From contig JAXMFU010000001.1 in the NCBI GenBank assembly GCA_046347625.1, positions 1,240,001 to 1,304,000 of the forward strand: DNA of 64,000 bases. Direction: 5' to 3'. The notes beneath the pieces are model-generated. The model was not told where the DNA came from. It did not search any database and saw nothing but the letters and a program-made list of their open reading frames with translations. Positions 53,401 through 62,020 of the stretch are shown piece by piece (positions within the stretch are counted from its first letter, which is position 1; each line of letters starts with the position of its first letter). The position numbers and the translations under genes were made by a program. This DNA comes from CAIMUS01 sp046347625 (GTDB lineage Bacteria; Pseudomonadota; Gammaproteobacteria; Competibacterales; Competibacteraceae).

Positions 53401-53862
53401 GATCTTGCTGACGACCTTGCCGCTGCGCTCGATGCGAGCGAGCACCAGCTTTTCTCTCGGGTTCGTCGGTGCGTCCTGCGACGTTCCGATCAGCGGCTTC
53501 TCGGTCCAGCGAGTGTCACCGGTAATTCCGGTCTCGTCGGTCGGGTTGGTCTTCTTATCGTCGTAGGTGATGGTAACGTAGAAGGTCTGGTCGTTCGGCA
53601 GGTCGTTCAGTTCGAGCTTGTAATTGTTGGCGAGCACGATGCGCCGCCCCGAGTCGTCATAGGCGATGCCTGCATTGATGGTCACGGCTGTAGCACCCGC
53701 TGCAGGGTCGGCAATGGTAAGACCCTCGGCGATGCCCGGCGTGTGCAGCAAGCGCGCATGATCGCGCTGATGCTGCAGGTGGTACCCCTGCTCCAGGTTG
53801 AAATCATCCTCACGCAGGAATTGATACTTGAAGTAGTTCAAGCGTTTGATGTCTTCCGCCAT
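50500..53862 (-). CDS. eCIS tail fibre with repeat stalk and YVTN-type propeller
   Basis: 1120 residues. The N-terminus (MAEDIKRLNYFKYQFLREDD) looks like a baseplate-attachment domain. From ~225 to ~540 are about ten 30-residue repeats with NDSVTASHIVDGSVGTNELA, a stalk typical of trimeric fibres. Residues ~560-1110 hold about twelve ~43-residue propeller repeats with motifs such as IWVTNSGSNNVSKI. The fibre should recognise the target cell. The stalk DNA is a 90-bp tandem repeat. Placed after the gpI-like protein, as in tail clusters. Confidence 0.87.
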   Translation of the reverse strand: MAEDIKRLNYFKYQFLREDDFNLEQGYHLQHQRDHARLLHTPGIAEGLTIADPAAGATAVTINAGIAYDDSGRRIVLANNYKLELNDLPNDQTFYVTITYDDKKTNPTDETGITGDTRWTEKPLIGTSQDAPTNPREKLVLARIERSGKVVSKIDRSERLTASVKGGDLDVRTLTFTSESIASSNWVKAQLVESGPPNHVVSLRVNGNLVVDGTIQGNIAVNTIETGDLVDNAVTSAKLADGSVTNAKLTNDSVTATKIVDGSVGTNELANAAVTGAKLANDSVTASHIVDGSVGANELANAAVTGAKLANDSVTASHIVDGSVGTNELANAAVTGAKLANDSVTASHIVDGSVGTNELANAAVTGAKLANDSVTASHIVDGSVGTNELANLSVTTAKLANDSVTASHIVDGSVGTNELANLSVTTAKLADNSVTATKIVDGSVSTNELANAAVTNDKLADNSITAAKIVDGSVGTNELANAAVTYTKLADNSVTATKIVDGNVGTNELANAAVTSAKLANDSVTATKIVDYGITGKKIERANWAIMRKVPLLLQTAYWQYFIGYSSGNMGGVVFDGTSAAWVVNCNLNCITKVDISTNTAIVSIPTGSNWPESIAFDGSRIWVTCNDGVVKINPSTNAVEATILQQRYPRGIAFVGSYIWVTDSYNTVNKIDIQTNAVVESIPVGRGPRGLASSGSHIWVANSADNTVSKIDIQTNTVVATVAVGGYPQQVVCNNSYTWVTNASGNTVSKIDNNTNTVVATITGFNYPVGIALSSSHVWVGSVNQGTISKIEIGTNNVVATVSLSSSYYGNSMVFADGFIWVAGMSGAVSKVDITSNAVAATIKLIDFKGLAFDGTSMWVANYAGHTVSKIDIDTSALIATTAVGTNPYGLAFDGSSIWVTNSGSNNVSKINFITNELIATVAVGTNPAGIAFDPYNRQVWVANSASNNVSVINPSSNAVVKTISVGTNPSGVAFDNNNSIWVTNTGSNTVSRIDVRGGVAQSPIAVGVNPVGIACDNCYMWVTNRESNSVSKIDIDSNIKIADVALPTAASKPTSVVFDGSYLWIISSGSPTMTKIDVNSNTALFTRPAYRAFDTGMAYDGGYVWVVGYSHYLAKYLI
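52291..53190. repeat. About ten 90-bp tandem units in the tail fibre gene
   Basis: Units of exactly 90 bases, several nearly identical (for example 52741, 52831, 52921 and 53011 start the same sequence). They encode the fibre stalk in frame. Long antisense open frames over this part are by-products of the repeat. Confidence 0.9.
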
Positions 53863-53889
53863 GTTATGTCTCCAGTGTTATCCGTTTAT

Positions 53890-54561
53890 TCAACCCACGA
53901 GTGTATCGACGCCGACCGTCGAATATACGTAGATCTGGAAGGTGGGTGTTTCGATGGTAAGCGCATAATAAGTATGCGCCGGCTTCTGCAATTCGATAAT
54001 GGCTTGCGCGATCGCGCGTTGCGCCTTGAGATCCTCCGGCTTCGGGCTTGGTAGCAGCACATGCGCACTGAAGAAGAACGGCGCGCCGCCATCGAGAATG
54101 GTGTCCTGGCCGACCCTGGAGTGTACGCCAATTTGAAACGGTGTATTGAGTTCATCGATACGGACACCGAGACGCGTGTAGATGCTTAGGAACTCTTCAA
54201 CTCCGCGCCTGGTACCGCGCCGCCGGTAAAGCTGCACCGCCTGGGCGATCAGGTCACGTTGCCGCCGATCGTCCCAGTCCTCACGCAAAGTCAGCGCTAC
54301 CCAACCGGCCAGCCACTGCAAAAACTCCTTCGGCGCGCGTTCGCCTTCGGCAAGCTTGGCGCCCGGCTCGAAGTAACGGTGGAGCCGTGCGATGGTTTCT
54401 TCGAGGCCCGGTTCGGCGGGGTCGCCCAGGCCGAGGAGCAACTTTTCGAACCCAAGCAGGAAGCGGCCAAGGAAATTGGGCGCATCCGCTACGCGGTCTT
54501 CCTGTAGAACCGCAGGCAGAGAATCCAGCAGGCTGCTGACTTTAGTAGTATCAATCGCCAT
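53890..54561 (-). CDS. Phage tail protein, gpI-like (TIGR02242 type)
   Basis: 223 residues: SLPAVLQEDRVADAPNFLGR, EKLLLGLGDPAEPGLEETIA, WLAGWVALTLREDWDDRRQR and YRRRGTRRGVEEFLSIYTRL. These are the hallmarks of the tail-protein family near baseplate J genes in eCIS and thermophilic tail clusters. It connects the baseplate wedge to the fibre. Overlaps the upstream baseplate gene by 11 bases. Confidence 0.87.
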   Translation of the reverse strand: MAIDTTKVSSLLDSLPAVLQEDRVADAPNFLGRFLLGFEKLLLGLGDPAEPGLEETIARLHRYFEPGAKLAEGERAPKEFLQWLAGWVALTLREDWDDRRQRDLIAQAVQLYRRRGTRRGVEEFLSIYTRLGVRIDELNTPFQIGVHSRVGQDTILDGGAPFFFSAHVLLPSPKPEDLKAQRAIAQAIIELQKPAHTYYALTIETPTFQIYVYSTVGVDTLVG

Positions 54562-55621
54562 GACCGGTGCTCGAAATGATGATCTTATTTGGATCGAAGC
54601 GCGCGAGCGGCAGGTGGTGAGACGCCAACTTCAAGCCAATAAGATCACCCTCTGCATGCCAGAGTGGCGTGGCCGCTACACAGTGTTTATCCGTCGGGTG
54701 GCAGGTGCTGAAGAGCATCAGGTCGGTAATATAATCGACGCCCTCGACCGCTTCGATTTGTTCATATAACTCGGAAGCGTAGACGTCACGCCCGAACGGC
54801 CAGCCTTCCTGCGCCGTGCTGCTGGGGAGAGGATCGAGGAAATTCTCGATCTGCTCGATGACCCGCGCGCGAACTTTATCGACTAATGCGCCGCCGGCGG
54901 CGGCAATGACGATCTCGGCGTCGATCGGAGCGAAAAGCGGCCCGACGACATGGTGGCGTGTGGTCAGCATGCGCCAATCGTCGAGGTAGCCCCAAAGCGC
55001 GTCCTTCAGTGTGGTTGGCGGCTGCAATCCGCCCGTCCGGTCCGTTACCTTGGGCAAGATAATCACGCTCACGTGCCCCGGAGCGTACTGGGTGCGCTCC
55101 GCTTCCGTTCTGCGCTCCAGGTTCTGTGACGGCGCACACTGTGCGCGCGCCACAAAGGGCACAGCGGACGGGAGGAAAGGGGGCGGTTTTTGGGGGTCGA
55201 ACTTCATGACCCGGCGCCATTCCTTCAGCGTCTCGGGGTCTTGTTCGGTGCGCTGCAGCTTGCCGAGCCATTGATTGAAGTCCTCGGTCGCCAGGCGCTC
55301 GAAATCGGCTGCGATGACGGCGCGCTCGCGCGCGCGAGTCGCGAGCACGGAAGCCCGGATGTCGGCGGCCGGATCCGTGCCGGGTTGCCAGTCGGGGCCA
55401 TTGAGCAGCTTGAGGAATTTACGCTGGTTCTCTACAGTCACGCGATCGAGGCGGTAGAGCAGCATCTCCGTCAGGTAGGCGAAGAGCTCGAGCAAGGTGA
55501 TGCCGGGATCGGACGGGTTGTGATTCGTCCAGTCCGGGTCGTAGACCGTGATCAGACGACGGGCCTCCGCTATCAAATCGTCGTAGCGGCGGTTGTCGAG
55601 ATTCGGCAGTTGCAGCGGCAT
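54551..55621 (-). CDS. Putative baseplate assembly protein (second, J-like)
   Basis: 356 residues from ATG 55621, with a GGAGGAG site just upstream; a longer frame to 55825 runs into the previous gene. It begins MPLQLPNLDNRRYDDLIAEA with the conserved NPSDPGITLLELFAYLTEML of baseplate J-like proteins. The C-terminal half has HVSVIILPKVTDRTG and DALWGYLDDWRMLTTRHHVV. It is one of two baseplate wedge proteins (Afp11/12-like) here. Its stop overlaps the tail protein gene. Confidence 0.88.
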   Translation of the reverse strand: MPLQLPNLDNRRYDDLIAEARRLITVYDPDWTNHNPSDPGITLLELFAYLTEMLLYRLDRVTVENQRKFLKLLNGPDWQPGTDPAADIRASVLATRARERAVIAADFERLATEDFNQWLGKLQRTEQDPETLKEWRRVMKFDPQKPPPFLPSAVPFVARAQCAPSQNLERRTEAERTQYAPGHVSVIILPKVTDRTGGLQPPTTLKDALWGYLDDWRMLTTRHHVVGPLFAPIDAEIVIAAAGGALVDKVRARVIEQIENFLDPLPSSTAQEGWPFGRDVYASELYEQIEAVEGVDYITDLMLFSTCHPTDKHCVAATPLWHAEGDLIGLKLASHHLPLARFDPNKIIISSTGHGD

Positions 55622-55638
55622 AGGCTCCTCCCGTCGGT

Positions 55639-58600
55639 TCAAGTTTCCGCGAACGCCAGGTCGATCTGGTGTTCGCCGGAGAAGACCAGAAAGCGACCGG
55701 TCCGGCGTACACCAGTCTGGCTCTCGACCTCGGTGATCTGTAAATAGCGAATGTGGTCTACGCCGGAGACGGCTTCGATCAGGGCGTAGAAGTCCGACTT
55801 GTGTGGCGCTCGCCCGAAATCCCAACCGCCGCCGTTCAAGCCGCCGGTAAGCGGATGCAGGAAGGTGGCGAGCCGTTCATGCACGGCGCGCTCGACTGCG
55901 CTTGCTCCTTCCGGGTTCGTGACCGCGACTTCGGCGCGGACATCGACGCGAATGTACAAAGGCCCGACGACAGCGAGTTTGACGGTAGCGTCGGCGCGCG
56001 CGCCGACATAATCCTGCACGCGGGCGAGCAACTCGAGCGTCGGCAAGGGTTTCACGTCGTCCGCATGCGGTACGACGATTAAGCTCACGGTGCCGGGCTG
56101 CGAGGAAAGGCCCAGTGGGTTGGCCTTCAGGTCGCGCAAGGGCACACAGCGCGCGCGCGCCACCTCGGGCGAAGCCAGCAGCGCCAGATCCTCGTAGTCT
56201 TCGAGGGTGACCGCACGGTCGCGGTGGCGTAGCGTCGGCGGCATGCGTTCCACCAGCGCCGCCGCGGTCTCCGCCTCGGCCCCGCCCGTGGCCGCCGCCG
56301 GGTTGATCGCTTTCTCGATGTAAGGCACGGTAGTTTTGAGCTGCGCGATCGTACCCGCGGCGCGGTTGCCTCTTGGTCCGCCGCCGGTCTGGTAACGCGC
56401 CAGGCGCAGGTTGCCGGTCCCGCGCGGCGGTATGCGACCGTTCTTGCCATCCCCGAAGCGAATTTCGCCGGTCAGATGGTTGATGACGTAATGCCGGTCA
56501 CTCGGCCCGGAGCCGTAAAAGTCCGGCGCCTCATGCCAGCGCACCCAGATTTCGCGCGGCTGGCCGGCGGCATCGACCACGACGTTAATGGGCTTGTCCC
56601 CTTCCTCCTTCTTGAGAATGTTCTGGTCTTTTACGCTCGGCATTTCCGGTTCCCTCACTTCGAGCCGTTGGCCGGCCAGGATGGGGGCTCGCGTACTGAG
56701 GAACTGCTGGCTTTCCATGCCGTTGCTGGATCCGAGAATTTCGTTGACGAGGGTGATCGTCTGTGTGGCCAGCGTCGTGTTGAGCAACAGTTGGCTCAGA
56801 CGTGGCGGTACCAAATACTCACCCTTATCCCACTCGGCGCGCAACCAATAGTGGCTGCGCCCGAACAACTCGCGGCTGGTGAAGTCCACCGGGGCCAGGA
56901 ACTCGAGCAATCCGGAGCGCGTGAAGTTTTCAGAACCGTCCTGAACGGTAAGCTTCGACCAGCGTATTCCGTCCCAGTACCGCCACACCACGCCGGCGGG
57001 ATCGGTGCCGGCCTCCGAGGACAAAGGCACGGTGCGCTCACCGTACCGGGTCTCGGCTATTCGATGGTAAAGAGAGATGCTCGTGTTCGGAAACGCCGCT
57101 TGTCCTTTGGGAGGTGAGAAACCCAGATAGAGCGCGGGTCGCTGCGCCTCATAGTCAGCGGTAAATGGGGCGAAAGCAGTCTTGTTATCAGCAGCCGCGG
57201 TCGTGCAGTCCTGGAAAGCGAGCCGATTGTAGGTGAAACAGACTTCGGGCGGCTGCTTCGGCGTGAGCTCATAGCCGAGTTTGACCTTCGAGACGATAGG
57301 CGGCCGGAAGCTGGCCGGGACGAGGGTGAAACCGTCCTCCGGCTTCACCGGATCCTTGAGCACATAGCTCGCTTCCTTGCCATAGTCACCCTTGGTGATC
57401 CGCACCCGCAGCCAGAAATTCTCCTGCCCGTTCACGACGGTTTTTGCCACCGCAGCGGGTAACCGAAATTGCACGATACCGCTTTGGCAAAGTCCTGACG
57501 TGCCGTCGGAAAAACCGTTCGCGTCGGTCGGCGGTTGTTTGGCGCTGCCAGACGCGGTGCTTACGCCGATCTTTTGCCAGGCGCCGCCAATCCCGCACTC
57601 CCAGGTAAGCTCAAGGTCAGCCGAGGGCCCCACGCTACCGGGATCTGACGCAAGCGGATTTGCAAGCTGTACTTCGATCTCTACATGCGCGCTGTTGTCC
57701 GATTCGTAGTTGGCGTGGACCTTGGAAAACGCCTCGGCGCTGGCGAGAAACAGTGTGTCGTACCGCTTTGGCTTTTCCCCGAATGGGAAAAACTCCTTGC
57801 TGAGATCGAGCGGTACCCCATTCGTAAAGCCCAGGTCCGGGGCGATTCCCTCGGTGAGGGTGCGCTTAATCCGCACCTTGAAGTCGATGTGGCTGATTTC
57901 AGGTAAATCACTTTCGCGCACCATGCCGGCCACAGCAGTCGGCGATCGGGTAATCGGCGTGAGTAGTCGGCAGCGCAGCCAGCGGCTCCTGCGCTGATTC
58001 ACGGCCCTCTCCGGCAGGGGATTAATGCGGCCGAACAGGATCGTTGGCCTTAGGCCGTGACCAAGAATCTTGACCTTTCTCGGTGAGAGCAAACTCCATC
58101 TTGCGCCGTCCCAGAATTCCCATACCACGTCAATATCGAGTTCAGCCGGCAATTTCGACGCCAGCGTGATGTAGATTTGCAGATTCCTGATTTGCGCGTA
58201 GCCGAGCAACCGGCTGTCCCCCAGGTACAACACGTGCTCGAACGCACGGTCGCCCTGGAAAACCGTAAAGGCGGATGGTGCCGCCAGGCGCTCGCTCCAG
58301 TCGCCGTAACTGTCCTGCTCCGGATCGAGCGTCAACAACGAACCGAGCCGAGCGGCGGTCACGACCAGGGGACGCTCGGTCTCGAACACCACCGGATCCT
58401 TCTCGCCCGGCGCCGGCGGCGCTGCGACCTGGGTACCCTCGGGAACCAGTGCATCGACCGCGCTGCCGGCGGCGAGACTGAAACTAAGCGGCACACGCGC
58501 CGGCTGAGGCGGCTGGAGCGCCGCGCCGAGCAGATCGAGGAAGGCGAGGAAATTCTTCTCCGGCGCCTTATTCAGGTGCTCAATGACGATTTCGCAGAAG

Positions 58601-58782
58601 CGAGCGAAAATCCTGATCAGGGCGGCGCTCCGGCCCCGTGGTTCTCCAGTGACCGGGTCATCCTCCTTCCAGGCGGCGAAGGAGTAATTGGGATCGCTCG
58701 TGTACTGCTCCAACAGCACGACCAGCCTTTTCACGACGTCGGACGCCGTACGCGGATCGATCTTCGGGGCATCGGTACTCAT
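55639..58782 (-). CDS. Putative baseplate assembly protein (first, large)
   Basis: 1047 residues. The N-terminal region has LDLLGAALQPPQPARVPLSF and VPEGTQVAAPP, followed by several immunoglobulin-like domains and a C-terminal baseplate J-like domain (ALLASPEVARARCVPLRDLK, then RVQDYVGARADATVKLAVVG). It corresponds to the large Afp11/Pvc11-type wedge component. It overlaps the gp25 gene by four bases and precedes the second baseplate gene by 17 bases. Confidence 0.88.
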   Translation of the reverse strand: MSTDAPKIDPRTASDVVKRLVVLLEQYTSDPNYSFAAWKEDDPVTGEPRGRSAALIRIFARFCEIVIEHLNKAPEKNFLAFLDLLGAALQPPQPARVPLSFSLAAGSAVDALVPEGTQVAAPPAPGEKDPVVFETERPLVVTAARLGSLLTLDPEQDSYGDWSERLAAPSAFTVFQGDRAFEHVLYLGDSRLLGYAQIRNLQIYITLASKLPAELDIDVVWEFWDGARWSLLSPRKVKILGHGLRPTILFGRINPLPERAVNQRRSRWLRCRLLTPITRSPTAVAGMVRESDLPEISHIDFKVRIKRTLTEGIAPDLGFTNGVPLDLSKEFFPFGEKPKRYDTLFLASAEAFSKVHANYESDNSAHVEIEVQLANPLASDPGSVGPSADLELTWECGIGGAWQKIGVSTASGSAKQPPTDANGFSDGTSGLCQSGIVQFRLPAAVAKTVVNGQENFWLRVRITKGDYGKEASYVLKDPVKPEDGFTLVPASFRPPIVSKVKLGYELTPKQPPEVCFTYNRLAFQDCTTAAADNKTAFAPFTADYEAQRPALYLGFSPPKGQAAFPNTSISLYHRIAETRYGERTVPLSSEAGTDPAGVVWRYWDGIRWSKLTVQDGSENFTRSGLLEFLAPVDFTSRELFGRSHYWLRAEWDKGEYLVPPRLSQLLLNTTLATQTITLVNEILGSSNGMESQQFLSTRAPILAGQRLEVREPEMPSVKDQNILKKEEGDKPINVVVDAAGQPREIWVRWHEAPDFYGSGPSDRHYVINHLTGEIRFGDGKNGRIPPRGTGNLRLARYQTGGGPRGNRAAGTIAQLKTTVPYIEKAINPAAATGGAEAETAAALVERMPPTLRHRDRAVTLEDYEDLALLASPEVARARCVPLRDLKANPLGLSSQPGTVSLIVVPHADDVKPLPTLELLARVQDYVGARADATVKLAVVGPLYIRVDVRAEVAVTNPEGASAVERAVHERLATFLHPLTGGLNGGGWDFGRAPHKSDFYALIEAVSGVDHIRYLQITEVESQTGVRRTGRFLVFSGEHQIDLAFAET

Positions 58783-59189
58783 CCGCCGGCTCCCGCATCG
58801 AGATAAAAGGGATACACCAGGTTGAAGGCATTGTTGGTTGCGCGCACTTCGTAGTCGATGCTGATCAACAACACCTCGCCATCGCCGCCGGAACCGACCT
58901 GCACGTCGAGCACGTTGATACGTGGCTCGAAGCGCAGCAGCGCATCGCGGATGGCGGTTACAACCTGTCCACTGGTCGAGGCGGTGACCGTGTCGAAGAC
59001 CAGTTCGTGGATGTCACAGCCGAAATCGGGGCGCATCACGCGCTCGCCCTTGGTTGTACTCAGGATGATCCAGATCGACTGTCGCACGCTTTCCTCGTAG
59101 GCGGCACTCCGCAGTGCACCGTTCGCATCCGCGCTCAGCGGGAACCCCACTCCGACACCGAGGAACGTCTTGCTTAACGATTCGCTCAT
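58779..59189 (-). CDS. gp25/GPW family baseplate wedge protein
   Basis: 136 residues with the gp25 lysozyme-like fold: GVGVGFPLSADANGALRSAA, SIWIILSTTKGERVMRPDFG, CDIHELVFDT and PRINVLDVQVG. It is a conserved wedge protein of contractile systems. The RPDFGC segment is the family signature. It sits between the PAAR and large baseplate genes. Confidence 0.93.
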   Translation of the reverse strand: MSESLSKTFLGVGVGFPLSADANGALRSAAYEESVRQSIWIILSTTKGERVMRPDFGCDIHELVFDTVTASTSGQVVTAIRDALLRFEPRINVLDVQVGSGGDGEVLLISIDYEVRATNNAFNLVYPFYLDAGAGG

Positions 59190-59202
59190 GTTCCAGGATC
59201 CT

Positions 59203-59601
59203 TCAACCGATCATCACCGTACCCACCGCGATGACCTGGCCCACCGGCAGGTCGGCCGGGTCGTTGCAGGTCATCGCCATGTCGCCATTGCGCGCCGCCA
59301 TTTTGCCGTTGATCTTGACCGTTGGGCTGCCAAGCTTGATGGTCGCCTTGTTCGACGGTGGCTTCTGAAATGTCGTGCCCGGTGGCGTCGGAATATGCGG
59401 CGCTGTATTGTCGGCGGTGCTGTCGACCGTCGCGGCCGGCATCCCCATAATGTTCACGTCCGAACTCAAGCCGCCATTGATGATACCGGCAAATGGGTGC
59501 GGCAACGGTGTCGGCACCAGAGGAGGTCCGGCGGGGACCATTACGATGTGAGTGTCGGTGGCGACGATCTGGTCGCCTTGTTTAGCGGCGGGTTGTCCCA
59601 T
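59203..59601 (-). CDS. PAAR-type spike tip protein
   Basis: 132 residues: MGQPAAKQGDQIVATDTHIV, PLPHPFAGIINGGLSSDVNI and PTVKINGKMAARNGDMAMTC. These are the repeated beta-hairpins of PAAR proteins that sharpen the VgrG/gpV spike. Histidines at TDTH and PLPH and the cysteine at MTC could bind the metal. It lies three bases after the gpV-like gene. Confidence 0.88.
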   Translation of the reverse strand: MGQPAAKQGDQIVATDTHIVMVPAGPPLVPTPLPHPFAGIINGGLSSDVNIMGMPAATVDSTADNTAPHIPTPPGTTFQKPPSNKATIKLGSPTVKINGKMAARNGDMAMTCNDPADLPVGQVIAVGTVMIG

Positions 59602-59604
59602 GGC

Positions 59605-60252
59605 TCAGTTGATATTCACAGTAGCGCCTTTGATATTGAGCGTTGCGCTCGCCTTGACGTCCATGCCTGCTCCGGCCTCGATCTTGGTGTCGGCCGAAGA
59701 TTTGATCTCGATCTTTTGGGCGTCGAGCTTGATCGTTCCATGGGTCGCTGCGAGGATGATGTCCTTGTCCGTAGTGATGGTAAGCGTGTTCTTGGCGGTG
59801 TCGATCACGATGCTGTTTTTCCCACTCTTGTCGACGATCTCGATCGTTTCCTTGCCGTTCTCGTCGTTCAGCTTGATGACGTGCCCGCTACGCGACTTGA
59901 TCAGCCGCAGGTTGTTCTTACCGTCGCTGTTGTCGGTCGGGGGCGCGTCCTTGCCGTTCCATAACGCGCCCAGCACATAGGGAAAGTGCAGTTCGCCATG
60001 CTCGAACGCCACCAGCACTTCATCGTCGACCTCGGGCAGGAAATACGTGCCGCGATCGTTGCCGCCCATAGGAACCGCAATCCGCGCCCAGTGGCTTTCC
60101 TCGGAGGCGCTGAGCCAGGGAAACCGCAGCTTCACCCGACCCAGGCCGTCGGGGTCCTGGTTGTTGGTCACCACCCCGACGACGAGCCCGAACAACCGGG
60201 CCTCGGCGGGCGTCTGCCCCGGTATGCCAAGCAAGGCGTCGAGCAGGTTCAT
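59605..60252 (-). CDS. Baseplate spike protein V-like (gpV/VgrG C-terminal part)
   Basis: 215 residues from ATG 60252 (GGAGG site; a longer frame overlaps gpD). OB-fold at 15-95 (LFGLVVGVVTNNQDPDGLGR, then VKLRFPWLSASEESHWARIA) and a C-terminal beta-helix needle with repeated IEI/IVI strands. It is the spike shaft, separate here from gpD. The ATG overlaps the stop of gpD (ATGA). Confidence 0.92.
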   Translation of the reverse strand: MNLLDALLGIPGQTPAEARLFGLVVGVVTNNQDPDGLGRVKLRFPWLSASEESHWARIAVPMGGNDRGTYFLPEVDDEVLVAFEHGELHFPYVLGALWNGKDAPPTDNSDGKNNLRLIKSRSGHVIKLNDENGKETIEIVDKSGKNSIVIDTAKNTLTITTDKDIILAATHGTIKLDAQKIEIKSSADTKIEAGAGMDVKASATLNIKGATVNIN

Positions 60253-61328
60253 GTGGCGTTCCTCCGCACGACAAAATGCGTTTGATAATCGTGGTGCGCG
60301 GTATAACGATGGCTCGTAGCCGTGACGTAGTACTGTCCGCTGAAGCGCTTGCCGACACCGTCGATCTTGATGACCTGCCCAGGCCGCAGGTCGGTTCGTC
60401 CGCTGCAAACCCCGTCGCCCGAAATCAGCCCGAGCACGGAGCGGTTGAAACAGGCGCGCACGAGCTGGTCGGCCTCCGCTTGAGCGAACACCGGCACGTC
60501 GCTCAGCAGGACAGTGGCGGCGCCGAACGCATTCTCCGCCAAGGCGGCGCCACTGTCTTTCCCACCCATGGTCGATACCTCGTCGCCCTTCTTGGCTTTG
60601 GCGACGATCTCCTTCTTATCCTTCGGATTCCAGCCGCGCAGCTCGATCTCGCTCGACTGTCCCAGGGTCGAGAGGCGTGGATAAAACTCCAGCAAATCGT
60701 CCTCGGGCGTGAGCGTCAGGACTTCACCCTGGGCGTTCTGCACCGGCCGGAAGTAAAGCGTTTTACCCTCGATCACGATCTCGTACTCGATGCGCCGCGC
60801 GCGTTCCTGCAAGAACTCCATGTTGGTCTGGTTAGCCTGCAGCACGTAGTCATGCACCACCTGGCTGTCTTCAGTCTGCGCCGTCAGGCCGGCCTCTGCA
60901 GCAAGGGTGGCGGCGATGTCGCTGTCTTTCTGCTGCACGAAGCTGCGGGTCTTGCGAACGCGCAGCAAACGATGGCGGCGGTCGTGACCACGCACGGTCA
61001 GCGACGGCCGGACGCCACTCGTGAATACGGGCTCGATCCCGGTGATCTCTGCGGCGATCAGGGTCTGCAGAGTATTGCCGTAACCCATCTTGATTTCCAC
61101 GGCGGCACCGATCGGGAAGGTGTTGCCATCGATCCACACCGTTTCGTTATTGGTATCGCCGCCAGCGAGCTCGACGCTGAACATGCTGGGTAGCCCGACA
61201 TCCTCGTCGACGGTAATACGACTCACCTGCAGGGCGACCTCGATGGGTAATGGCGTACCGTCCACGGTGATCGTAAAGGCAGGTCGGGTGATGTCTCGAG
61301 CTTGAGCCGCCGATGAAGTTCTTTTCAT
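60249..61328 (-). CDS. Phage late control D-like protein (gpD, VgrG N-terminal part)
   Basis: 359 residues from ATG 61328 (GAGG site). gpD/gp27 fold: FTITVDGTPLPIEVALQVSR, KMGYGNTLQTLIAAEITGIE, TNMEFLQERARRIEYEIVIE and RPGQVIKIDGVGKRFSGQYY. It forms the spike base. gpD and gpV are fused in many eCIS spike proteins; here they are separate, overlapping by four bases. Confidence 0.9.
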   Translation of the reverse strand: MKRTSSAAQARDITRPAFTITVDGTPLPIEVALQVSRITVDEDVGLPSMFSVELAGGDTNNETVWIDGNTFPIGAAVEIKMGYGNTLQTLIAAEITGIEPVFTSGVRPSLTVRGHDRRHRLLRVRKTRSFVQQKDSDIAATLAAEAGLTAQTEDSQVVHDYVLQANQTNMEFLQERARRIEYEIVIEGKTLYFRPVQNAQGEVLTLTPEDDLLEFYPRLSTLGQSSEIELRGWNPKDKKEIVAKAKKGDEVSTMGGKDSGAALAENAFGAATVLLSDVPVFAQAEADQLVRACFNRSVLGLISGDGVCSGRTDLRPGQVIKIDGVGKRFSGQYYVTATSHRYTAHHDYQTHFVVRRNAT

Positions 61329-62020
61329 GTCAGCCTCGGGATAACCAAACGAGAGCCGATCTGCAGGTGACGCGGATCGTCGATACCGCTGGCTGTGGCA
61401 ATCGTGCGCCACAATGTCGGATCTTGATATAGTTTTGCGGCGATCAGGCTCAGAGTATCTCCACGCTTGACCAGATAAGTGGTGAGGTCCGGATCGGTCT
61501 GGCGCTTATTCTGTACGGGATCGATGAACTCGTTGAATACCACCGTCAGATTGGCGCGCACCGGCTCGCCGCCCTCGCGAAACATGACGAAGTTCTGTGT
61601 GAGGTTGATGACTACGCCGTTGAACGGGAAATCCATGTTCTGCGGCGCTGCCTTGCCCCACGATATCTGGCATACGGGCGGTTTCCCCTGCTTGGGTTCG
61701 ATCCGGGTCAGTGCCACGATCTTGTTGGTTTCGGTGCGCACGTCGGTGGTTTTTCCGTCGGCGCCGCCCTCGGTCACGTCGAAGAACAACTGCAGAGTCA
61801 GGGTGCGGGGACCGCCGCCACCGAACACCAGCGACGGAGCGTCCAGGTCGCGGTGGGTCGCGGTCGCAGCGCCGGCGCCACTGGTAGATGCAGTAGAGAC
61901 GGCCTGTTGGGTCCAGGTGACAGACTTGACGATCGAATACGTGTTCGGATTGAACAACACATCGAAGGCGGCAAGCCCCGAGGGTGGAAGCGGCTTGATG
62001 TTGAGCTTCGCTAGAGCCAT
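61325..62020 (-). CDS. CIS tube/cap-type protein with LysM domain
   Basis: 231 residues. It starts MALAKLNIKPLPPSGLAAFD with FNPNTYSIVKSVTWTQ and ends in a LysM domain (YLVKRGDTLSLIAAKLYQDP, then LQIGSRLVIPRL). This is the Afp7/Pvc7-like LysM protein located between tube and spike. Its ATG overlaps the 3' end of the upstream gene by ten bases. Confidence 0.9.
   Translation of the reverse strand: MALAKLNIKPLPPSGLAAFDVLFNPNTYSIVKSVTWTQQAVSTASTSGAGAATATHRDLDAPSLVFGGGGPRTLTLQLFFDVTEGGADGKTTDVRTETNKIVALTRIEPKQGKPPVCQISWGKAAPQNMDFPFNGVVINLTQNFVMFREGGEPVRANLTVVFNEFIDPVQNKRQTDPDLTTYLVKRGDTLSLIAAKLYQDPTLWRTIATASGIDDPRHLQIGSRLVIPRLT

Noticed and set aside
52421..54054. Long plus-strand open frames (282 and 441 codons) opposite the tail fibre gene
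   Set aside because: They are made of the antisense of the 90-bp repeat units, which lack stops in several frames; no domain is seen and the minus-strand frame has clear fibre and propeller motifs.
60276..61193. 305-codon plus-strand frame opposite gpD
   Set aside because: Antisense of a well-supported gpD gene in GC-rich DNA; no ribosome site or domain.
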